DNA of 64,000 nt from Holophagales bacterium (GTDB lineage: Bacteria > Acidobacteriota > Thermoanaerobaculia > Multivoradales > JAGPDF01): assembly GCA_016699405.1 (NCBI GenBank), contig CP064972.1, positions 4,867,501 through 4,931,500 on the forward strand, written 5' to 3'. This document shows, piece after piece, positions 56,174-64,000 of this stretch. The stretch's first letter is position 1; each line of letters opens with the position of its first letter. The notes beneath the pieces are model-generated. The model was not told the DNA's origin, did not search any database, and worked only from the letters and a program-made list of their open reading frames with translations. The position numbers were made by a program, and so were the translations under genes.

Positions 56174-59100
56174 ATGAAGCTCTGCCGATTCCGCACCCTG
56201 GCCCCGTGTGCCGTCGCGACTCGCCTCGCCATCGCTGCGCTCTTCGCCGCGGTCGCCGCCGCACCGGCCGCCGGGCAGTGCGTCAGCCTGACGACGTTGG
56301 GCTCCGCCGCCACCCAGAACTTCGACACCCTCTCCAACACGGCGGGCAGCACGACGAACAACCTGACGATCACCGGCTGGTTCATGACCGAGTCCGGCGG
56401 CGGTGCGCGCGACAACGAGCAGTACGCCGTCGACACCGGGGCCAGCACCACCGGCGACACCTACAGCTACGGCGCGGCGGCGAGCACCGAGCGCGCGCTC
56501 GGCCAACTGCGCAGCGGCACCCTGATCCCGCTCTTCGGCGCCTGCTTCACCAACAACACCGGCGCGACGATCACCAGCCTCGCGATCGCCTACAACGGCG
56601 AGGAATGGCGTCTGGGGACCGCGGCGCGCACCGACCAAGTCAACTTCGAATACAGCTTGAACGCCACGGACCTGGTGACGGGGACTTGGACCAATGTCGC
56701 AGCGCTCAACTTCGTCACTCCGGACACCGCGACCACCGGTGCCAAGAACGGCAACGCGGCCGCGGATCGCACGGCGCTCTCCTCGACCATCTCCTCGCTC
56801 ACCATCCCCAACGGCGCGACGTTCTGGATCCGCTGGAACGACACCGACGCCAGCGGCGCCGACGACGGTCTGGCGGTCGACGACTTCTCGCTGACGCCGC
56901 AAGCGGTCGTGGTGCCCAATCTGACGATCAACGACGTCTCGCTCAACGAAGGCAATGCCGGCACCACCAGCTTCACCTTCACGGTGAGCCTTTCGGCACC
57001 GGCGGGCGCTGGCGGCGTGACCTTCGACATCGCAACCGCCAACGGCACGGCGACCCAGCCGGTCGACTACACGCAGAAGACACTTACCAGCCAGACGATT
57101 CCCGCCGGCAGCTCGACCTACAGCTTCACCGTCCTGGTCAACGGCGATACCACGCCGGAGACCAACGAGACCTTCTTCGTCAACGTCACCAACGTCACCG
57201 GAGCCACCGTCACCGACGGCCAGGGCCAGGGGACGATCGTCAACGACGACGTCGCGCCCAACCTCACGATCAATGACGTCTCACTCAACGAGGGGAACGC
57301 CGGCACGACGACGTTCACCTTCACGGTGAGCCTCTCGGCGCCCGCTCCGACAGGTGGCACGACGTTCGACATCGCCACGGCCGACAACACCGCCGTCCAG
57401 CCGGGCGACTACACGCAGAAGACGCTCACCAGCCAGACGATCCCCGCCGGCAGCTCGACCTACACCTTCGACGTGCTGGTCAACGGCGACACGACGCCGG
57501 AGACCGACGAGAGCTTCTTCGTCAACGTCACCAACGCCACCAACGCGATCGTCACCGACGGCCAGGGCCAGGGGACGATCGTCAACGACGACATCACGCT
57601 CATCCACGACGTGCAGGGCAACGGCGCCGCGACGCCGATTCCGGGCAGCACCGTGACCGTCCAGGGCGTCGTCGTTGCCAACTTCCAGGGCACCGGGAAG
57701 CTCTCCGGCTTCTTCCTGCAGGAGGAGGATGCCGACGCCGACGCCGATCCGGCGACCTCGGAGGGGGTCTTCATCTTCTGCAACACCTGCCCGACCCCTG
57801 TCGCCGAAGGGCAGCGGGTGAGGGCCACCGGCGTCGTCTCCGAGTTCAGCAACCTGACCGAGATCACTGCCAGCACGGCCGGCTCGGTCGTCGTCGCCGA
57901 TGCCGGGAACCATCTCGCCGAGGTGACACCGTCGCCGATCGATCTGCCGATCGCCGGCGTCGTCGACGACTACTACGAGGCCCGCGAGGGGATGAAGGTG
58001 ACCTTCGTCGATACGCTGACAGTCTCGGAGTACTTCGAGCTGGGGCGCTACGGCCAGATCATCCTCTACGAAGGTGGGCGTCCACGCCAGTTCACGGAAG
58101 CCAACCTTCCGAGCGTGGCGGGCAACACGGCCTGGGCCGACACCCTTCTGCGCCACCGCGTCATCCTCGACGACGACAACAACGCGCAGGAGTGGTACCT
58201 GACCACCTCGAGCCCGGCCGGCCCGGCCGACGGCCTGCAGTTCGTCTACTACCCGCGTGCCAACGGCGGCTTCTCGGTCGGCACCCAGGGAACCGACTTC
58301 TTCCGCGGCGGCGACCTGGTCAACGGGTTGACCGGCGTCCTGCACTGGTCGTTCGCCGGCCAGACCGGGACCGACGCGTGGCGCATTCGCCCCACCAGCG
58401 CCAACCCGGCCACCTTCACCGTCGCCAATCCGCGCCCGGCGACACCCCCGGCGGTGGGCGGCGCGATTCGCGCGGTGGGGATGAACCTGCTCAACTACTT
58501 CACCACCATCGACACCACCGCCAGCAACAGCACCGGCCCCTGCGGCCCGAGCGGAACGGTCGACTGCCGCGGCGCCGACAGCGTCGCCGAGCTCAATCGC
58601 CAACGCGAACGGGCGTCGATCGTCATCTGCACGCTCAATGCCGACGTCTTCGGCTTCGCCGAGCTCGAGAACACCACGGCGAGCGCCTCGATCACCGACC
58701 TGCTCGGGGCGGTCAACGCCCGCTGCGGCGGCGCCCACCCGTACGCCTTCGTCAACACCGGCGGGACGCTCGGCACCGACGCCATCCGCGTGCAGCAGAT
58801 CTACCGCACCGGCATCGTCTCGCCGGTCGGCTCGCCACTCGTCGATCTCGACCCGATCCACAATCGGCCGCCGACCGCCCAGACCTTCGACGTCGTCGAC
58901 GCCACGAACCCGGCGTTCGGCAAGCGCTTCACGGTGATCATCAATCACTTCAAGTCCAAGGGCTCGAGCGCCGGCCTGCCGGGCGATGCCGACATCGGCG
59001 ACGGACAGGGCTTCTCGAACGCGACGCGGGTGGCGCAGGCCAATCGCCTTCTCACCTGGATCAGCTCGACGGTGGTTCCTGCCGCGGGCGATCCCGACGT

Positions 59101-61540
59101 TCTCCTGCTCGGCGATTTCAACGCCTACGCCAAGGAAGATCCGATCACCGCCTTGGCGAGCGGCGGATTCAGCGACCTCGAGACCGTCTTCCACGGTGCC
59201 AACGCCTACTCCTATCTCTTCGACGGCCAGTTGGGGCATCTCGACTACGCCCTGGCGAACGCGTCGCTCCTGTCGCAGGTGACCGGCGCCGACGCCTGGC
59301 ACATCAACGCCGACGAGGTCGACCTCTTCGACTACAACGACGAGATCCGCGACTCCCCCGGCGAGTCGACTTTCGAGGAGAAGCCCGACGGCTCGGCCCT
59401 GGTGCCACCGCGTGTCGTCTTCCAGCCGGCCTCGCCGTATCGCGCTTCGGACCACGACCCGGTGGTCGTCGGCCTGTTCCCGATCGCGGATCTCTCGATT
59501 ACCAAGACGGACGGGGTCGCGACGGCGACGCCGGGCGGCTCGGTGACCTACACGATCACCGCCTCGAACGCCGGCCCCGATGCCGACGCGGGCGCCACGG
59601 TCGCCGACACCTTCCCGGCGACGTTGACCTGCACCTGGACCTGCGTCGGCGCGGGCGGCGGCACCTGTTCCGCCGCCGGCTCGGGCAACCTCAACAACAC
59701 CGTCGGCCTGCCCGCGGGCGGCAGCGTCACCTTCACGGCGAGCTGCTCGATCTCCGCCGGCGCCACCGGCACGCTCTCGAACACCGCGACCGTCTCCGGT
59801 GGCTCGACCTCCGACCCGAACGCGGCCAACAACAGCGCCACTGACACCGACACGTTGACGCCACAGGCCAACCTCGCGATCACCAAGACCGACGGCGTGA
59901 CCAGCGCGACGGCGGGTGGGTCGACGACCTACACGATCACGGCGAGCAACGCCGGTCCGAGCAATGCCTCGGGCGCGACGGTGGCCGACACCTTCCCGGC
60001 CTCGCTGACCTGCACCTGGACCTGCGTCGGCGCGGGCGGCGGCACCTGCACCGCCTCCGGCTCGGGCAACATCAACAACACGGTGAATCTCCCGAGCGGT
60101 GGCAGCGTCACCTACACCGCGAGCTGCACGATCTCGGCCGCGGCCACCGGCACGCTGTCGAACACCGCCACCGTCGCCGCACCGGCCGGCGTCACCGACC
60201 CGACCCCCGGCAACAACAGCGCCACCGACAGCGACACGCTCGCCGCGTCGGCCGACCTCGCGATCACCAAGACCGACGGCGTGACGACCGCAACCGCCGG
60301 CGGCAGCGTCACCTACACGATCACCGCGAGCAACGCCGGCCCGAGCAACGCCTCCGGCGCGACGGTGGCCGACACCTTCCCGGCCTCGCTCACCTGCACC
60401 TGGACCTGCGTCGGCGCGGGCGGCGGCACCTGCACCGCTTCCGGCTCGGGCAACATCAACGACACCGTAAATCTCCCGAGCGGTGGCAGCGTCACCTACA
60501 CCGCGAGCTGCACCATCTCGGCCGCGGCCACCGGCACGCTGTCCAACACCGCCACCGTCGCCGCGCCGGCCGGCGTCACCGATCCGACGCCCGGCAACAA
60601 CAGCGCCACCGACAGCGACACGCTCGCCGCGTCGGCGGATCTGTCGATCACCAAGACCGACGGCGTGACGACCGCAACCGCCGGCGGCAGCGTCACCTAC
60701 ACGATCACCGCGAGCAACACCGGCCCGAGCAACGCCTCGGGCGCGACGGTGGCCGACACCTTCCCGGCCTCGCTCACCTGCACCTGGACCTGCGTCGGCG
60801 CGGGCGGCGGCACCTGCACCGCCTCCGGCTCGGGCAACATCAACGACACCGTAAATCTCCCGAGCGGTGGCAGCGTTACCTACACCGCGAGCTGCACCAT
60901 CTCGGCCGCGGCCACCGGCACGCTGTCCAACACCGCCACCGTCGCCGCGCCGGCCGGCGTGACCGATCCGACCCCCGGCAACAACAGCGCCACCGACAGC
61001 GACACTCTGCTGCCGCCGCCGACAATCTCCATCGCGGGCACCAAGACCGTGACCGGCACCTACGCGGTCGGCGGCACGGTCACCTACACTGTCGACCTGA
61101 CCAACGCCGGACCGGGTACCCAGACCGACAATCCGGGCAACGAGCTGACCGACGCGCTCCCTGCGACGCTGGCGCTCGTCGCCGCCAGTGCAACGAGCGG
61201 AACGGCGGTGGCGGATCTGGGCACCAACACGGTGACCTGGAACGGCGGCCTGGCGGCCGGGGGAACGGTGACCATCACAATCACCGCCACGATTCTCCCG
61301 ACGGCGATCGGGCAGACGGTTGCCAACCAGGCTGCCATCGCCTACGACGGCGACGGCAACGGCAGCAACGAAGCAACGGCCACCACGGACGATCCAGGGC
61401 TCCCCGGATCCGCAGATGTGACCATCTTCGCGGTCCCCGGCATCCTCGAGATTCCAACCCTCGACCTGCGTGGGCTCGGGCTGCTCGCCCTGCTGCTCGC
61501 GGCGCTCGGTGCCTGGAGACTCCGCCGCCGGCCCGCCTGA
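56174..61540 (+). CDS. giant secreted Calx-beta / ExeM-type nuclease / DUF11 protein with IPTL-type tail
   Basis: 1788 residues, tandem paralogue of the previous gene. Signal peptide (IAALFAAVAAAPAAG), the shared N-terminal region (about 35-245), two Calx-beta repeats (about 248-475), an OB-like region, a nuclease domain (about 765-1105) with VGMNLLNYF, GFAELENT, LLLGDFNAY and RASDHDPVVV, four DUF11 repeats (about 1108-1615), a last beta-sandwich, and IPTLDLRG plus helix and RRRPA. The nuclease type matches extracellular ExeM/NucH. ATG 56174 is chosen for GAGAGGA upstream; in-frame ATGs at 56132 and 56039 lack ribosome-binding sites. Ends at a strong terminator. Confidence 0.87.
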   Translation: MKLCRFRTLAPCAVATRLAIAALFAAVAAAPAAGQCVSLTTLGSAATQNFDTLSNTAGSTTNNLTITGWFMTESGGGARDNEQYAVDTGASTTGDTYSYGAAASTERALGQLRSGTLIPLFGACFTNNTGATITSLAIAYNGEEWRLGTAARTDQVNFEYSLNATDLVTGTWTNVAALNFVTPDTATTGAKNGNAAADRTALSSTISSLTIPNGATFWIRWNDTDASGADDGLAVDDFSLTPQAVVVPNLTINDVSLNEGNAGTTSFTFTVSLSAPAGAGGVTFDIATANGTATQPVDYTQKTLTSQTIPAGSSTYSFTVLVNGDTTPETNETFFVNVTNVTGATVTDGQGQGTIVNDDVAPNLTINDVSLNEGNAGTTTFTFTVSLSAPAPTGGTTFDIATADNTAVQPGDYTQKTLTSQTIPAGSSTYTFDVLVNGDTTPETDESFFVNVTNATNAIVTDGQGQGTIVNDDITLIHDVQGNGAATPIPGSTVTVQGVVVANFQGTGKLSGFFLQEEDADADADPATSEGVFIFCNTCPTPVAEGQRVRATGVVSEFSNLTEITASTAGSVVVADAGNHLAEVTPSPIDLPIAGVVDDYYEAREGMKVTFVDTLTVSEYFELGRYGQIILYEGGRPRQFTEANLPSVAGNTAWADTLLRHRVILDDDNNAQEWYLTTSSPAGPADGLQFVYYPRANGGFSVGTQGTDFFRGGDLVNGLTGVLHWSFAGQTGTDAWRIRPTSANPATFTVANPRPATPPAVGGAIRAVGMNLLNYFTTIDTTASNSTGPCGPSGTVDCRGADSVAELNRQRERASIVICTLNADVFGFAELENTTASASITDLLGAVNARCGGAHPYAFVNTGGTLGTDAIRVQQIYRTGIVSPVGSPLVDLDPIHNRPPTAQTFDVVDATNPAFGKRFTVIINHFKSKGSSAGLPGDADIGDGQGFSNATRVAQANRLLTWISSTVVPAAGDPDVLLLGDFNAYAKEDPITALASGGFSDLETVFHGANAYSYLFDGQLGHLDYALANASLLSQVTGADAWHINADEVDLFDYNDEIRDSPGESTFEEKPDGSALVPPRVVFQPASPYRASDHDPVVVGLFPIADLSITKTDGVATATPGGSVTYTITASNAGPDADAGATVADTFPATLTCTWTCVGAGGGTCSAAGSGNLNNTVGLPAGGSVTFTASCSISAGATGTLSNTATVSGGSTSDPNAANNSATDTDTLTPQANLAITKTDGVTSATAGGSTTYTITASNAGPSNASGATVADTFPASLTCTWTCVGAGGGTCTASGSGNINNTVNLPSGGSVTYTASCTISAAATGTLSNTATVAAPAGVTDPTPGNNSATDSDTLAASADLAITKTDGVTTATAGGSVTYTITASNAGPSNASGATVADTFPASLTCTWTCVGAGGGTCTASGSGNINDTVNLPSGGSVTYTASCTISAAATGTLSNTATVAAPAGVTDPTPGNNSATDSDTLAASADLSITKTDGVTTATAGGSVTYTITASNTGPSNASGATVADTFPASLTCTWTCVGAGGGTCTASGSGNINDTVNLPSGGSVTYTASCTISAAATGTLSNTATVAAPAGVTDPTPGNNSATDSDTLLPPPTISIAGTKTVTGTYAVGGTVTYTVDLTNAGPGTQTDNPGNELTDALPATLALVAASATSGTAVADLGTNTVTWNGGLAAGGTVTITITATILPTAIGQTVANQAAIAYDGDGNGSNEATATTDDPGLPGSADVTIFAVPGILEIPTLDLRGLGLLALLLAALGAWRLRRRPA
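56918..57599 (+). repeat. two Calx-beta repeats, 342-base period
   Basis: Within the giant gene, units starting at 56918 and 57260 encode matching stretches such as INDVSLNEGNAGTT and TLTSQTIPAGSSTY, each 114 residues. The second copy differs by scattered substitutions. Confidence 0.85.
59500..61020 (+). repeat. four DUF11 repeats, the last three nearly identical (384-base period)
   Basis: Units begin at about 59500, 59881, 60265 and 60649; spacing is 381, 384 and 384 bases. Units two to four are almost identical in DNA (for example the stretch after each ITKTDGVT and GAGGGTCTASGSGNIN), while unit one is diverged. This indicates recent in-frame tandem duplication, or gene conversion, of a 128-residue domain. 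Confidence 0.9.
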
Positions 61541-61563
61541 GACGGTCGTACCACCCGACAACG

Positions 61564-61598
61564 ACAACGGCCCGGAAGTCCCGGGCCGTTGTTTTTTT
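61564..61598 (+). terminator. strong rho-independent terminator after the giant gene
   Basis: A perfect twelve-base stem ACAACGGCCCGG / CCGGGCCGTTGT (61564-61575 with 61581-61592), loop AAGTC, and a run of seven T to 61598. Confidence 0.93.
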
Positions 61599-61686
61599 CG
61601 ACACCACCCCCTCCCCACCCGGGCATGCGGCTGCCACCCTCGAGGGTGGGCCTGTCATTTCGCTGGGAGCGTACCCTTGGAGAGCC

Positions 61687-62834
<1,148 letters not shown>

Positions 62835-62838
<4 letters not shown>

Positions 62839-63311
62839 GCCAGAAGGGCATCGACACCCTGCTCGCCGAGCACGCCGTCTTCGCCGGGCTGCCGGACGCC
62901 GACATCAAGTTCATCGCCGGCTGCGCCGAGAACGTGAAGTTCGACGCCGGCGAGTACCTCTTCCACGACGGCGGCGAAGCCAACCACTTCTTCCTGCTGC
63001 GCTACGGCCAGGTGGCGATCCAGGTCTACGCCCCGGGCAAGGGGTCCCTGACCGTCGCCACGTTCAGTCAGGGCGACATCGTCGGCTGGTCCTGGCTCTT
63101 CCCGCCGTACCGCTGGCACTTCGACGCCAAGGCCACCGACCTCGTCCGCGCCGTCTCCTTCGACGGCGCTTGCCTCCGACGCAAGACCGAGGACAACCCG
63201 GCACTCGGCCACGAGTTGATGAAGCGGTTCGCTCGCCTCATCGTCGACCGGCTCGAGGCCACCCAACTGCAACTGCTCGACCTCTATGCAGACCAACCCG
63301 CCAGTCGCTGA
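62835..63311 (+). CDS. cyclic-nucleotide-binding domain protein (no DNA-binding domain)
   Basis: 158 residues, a single cNMP-binding/Crp-like beta barrel: LAEHAVFAGLPDADIKFIAG, AGEYLFHDGGEANHFFLLRYGQV and FSQGDIVGWSWLFPPYRW. The Crp helix-turn-helix is missing, so it is not a transcription factor. The usual RxA nucleotide-phosphate motif is not obvious, so ligand binding is uncertain. The start overlaps the beta-subunit stop (ATGA) and its own end overlaps the gamma-subunit gene by 26 bases, embedding it firmly in the hydrogenase operon as a possible allosteric regulator. Confidence 0.8.
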
Positions 63312-64000
63312 ACGACTCGCTCCGGCCGCTGACCCGATGCTCCCGGTGCCCTACCGGGTCGAGGGGGTGCGCTCGGAGACCTACGACACCGCCACGCTCG
63401 AGATGCGGCCGCTCGCCAGCCCGCCGCTGGTTTTCCAACCGGGCCAGTTCAACATGCTCTACCTCTTCGGCAGCGGCGAGGTGCCGATCTCGATCAGCGG
63501 CGATCCCGCCCGACCGACCAGCCTGGTCCATACGCTGCGCGCCGTCGGCACGGTGACCCGCGGTCTCTGCGCTCTCCGCACCGGCGCCACGGTGGGAATC
63601 CGCGGCCCGTTCGGCACCGCCTGGCCGATGGCCGAGGCCCGCGGGCGCGACGTGGTCCTGGTAGCCGGAGGCATCGGCCTCGCGCCGCTGCGGCCGGCGA
63701 TCTACCACCTGCTCGCCAACCGCGCCCAGTACGGTCGCATCACCATCCTCTACGGCGCCCGCAGCACCCAGGACATGCTCTTCAAGAAGGAGCTCGAGCG
63801 CTGGCGCAGCCGGCTCGACATCGAAGTCCAGGTGACGCTCGACCGCGCGTCGACCGACTGGCAGGGACAGGTCGGCGTCGTCACCCAGCTCGTCCGGCGC
63901 GCCGGTTTCTATCCGCCCGACACGATCGCGATGACCTGCGGCCCGGAGATCATGATCCGCTTCGCCGTCCGCGAGCTGCTCGGCCGCGGCGTGCCCGACG
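63286..64000 (+). CDS. FAD/NAD(P)-binding HydG-like gamma subunit (3' end outside window)
   Basis: The visible 238 residues show a ferredoxin-reductase fold: an FAD domain with FQPGQFNMLYLFGSGEVPISISGD broken here as PGQFNMLY and VPISISG, and GTVTRGLCALRTGATVGIRGPFG; then an NAD(P) domain with VVLVAGGIGLAPLRP, ITILYGAR and AMTCGPEIMI. It matches gamma subunits of sulfhydrogenase (group 3b) and related sulfite reductase B, transferring electrons between NAD(P)H and Fe-S subunits. The ATG at 63286 lies inside the preceding gene; ATG 63337 is an alternative. The C-terminal 2Fe-2S motif is beyond the window. Confidence 0.87.
   Translation, partial: MQTNPPVAERLAPAADPMLPVPYRVEGVRSETYDTATLEMRPLASPPLVFQPGQFNMLYLFGSGEVPISISGDPARPTSLVHTLRAVGTVTRGLCALRTGATVGIRGPFGTAWPMAEARGRDVVLVAGGIGLAPLRPAIYHLLANRAQYGRITILYGARSTQDMLFKKELERWRSRLDIEVQVTLDRASTDWQGQVGVVTQLVRRAGFYPPDTIAMTCGPEIMIRFAVRELLGRGVPD

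Noticed and set aside
59500..61020. CRISPR-like or other non-coding repeat array
   Set aside because: The period is 384 bases, in frame, and encodes complete DUF11 domains; there are no short repeats with unique spacers.

Overview
The window is about 70% GC, densely coded, and carries roughly 50 protein genes; no gene-free stretch exceeds 300 bases. Gene content (GTPase/roadblock signalling genes, an orphan LuxC/LuxE pair, a DUF1800/DUF1501 pair, IPTL-type C-terminal sorting tails, a RubisCO-like protein, a group-3b-type hydrogenase operon) suggests a Gram-negative-type, high-GC soil or sediment bacterium, perhaps Acidobacteriota (Thermoanaerobaculia-like). That placement is inference; no rRNA or tRNA gene was seen.

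Layout. 1-5.9 kb: end of a FixJ-type response regulator, then a same-strand run of DUF4388, small GTPase, roadblock, short unknown, Aer-like PAS, cytoplasmic PhnD-like binding protein and a PAS/histidine-kinase-like protein that has lost its phospho-accepting His. 6-12.6 kb (minus): CorA, an ECF sigma / anti-sigma / Spy-like module, a receptor Ser/Thr kinase, a cupredoxin-like protein and a small membrane protein. 12.6-16.9 kb: LuxE-like, vWA-FHA, VOC and LuxC-like genes. 16.9-27.8 kb (minus): a frameshifted beta-barrel gene, two thioredoxin/MauE-type genes, an FHA-RDD protein, UvrA, a class A penicillin-binding protein and Glu-Q tRNA(Asp) synthetase. 27.8-41 kb: lipoprotein, ABC-F ATPase, VOC, DinB-like, amidohydrolase-META lipoprotein, thioredoxin, sigma factor, AEC permease, GGDEF-EAL protein, DUF1800/DUF1501 pair.

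41.1-46.8 kb (minus) is the most coherent metabolic block: RubisCO-like protein, cupin, metY, metX and aspartate kinase. From the Rhodospirillum rubrum precedent this reads as an MTA-isoprenoid shunt: the first two genes would release methanethiol and make DXP from methylthio-sugar phosphate, and the last three would make O-acetylhomoserine and recapture methanethiol as methionine. Between cupin and metY lies an apparent transcription attenuator: a TTGACA promoter, a Met/Cys-rich leader peptide that may be leaderless, and a GC-rich terminator.

47-64 kb (plus): a di-heme cytochrome, FmdB-like zinc ribbon, membrane protein, SLC13-type transporter, two very large tandemly duplicated secreted nuclease-like proteins with IPTL-type tails and near-identical DUF11 repeats, and the start of a hydrogenase operon (Fe-S beta subunit, cyclic-nucleotide-binding protein, FAD/NAD gamma subunit, cut by the window edge).

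Two genome-wide habits are visible: many adjacent genes share a 4-base ATGA/GTGA stop-start overlap, and several genes have a TANNNT-like -10 element exactly six bases before the start codon, which predicts leaderless mRNAs.
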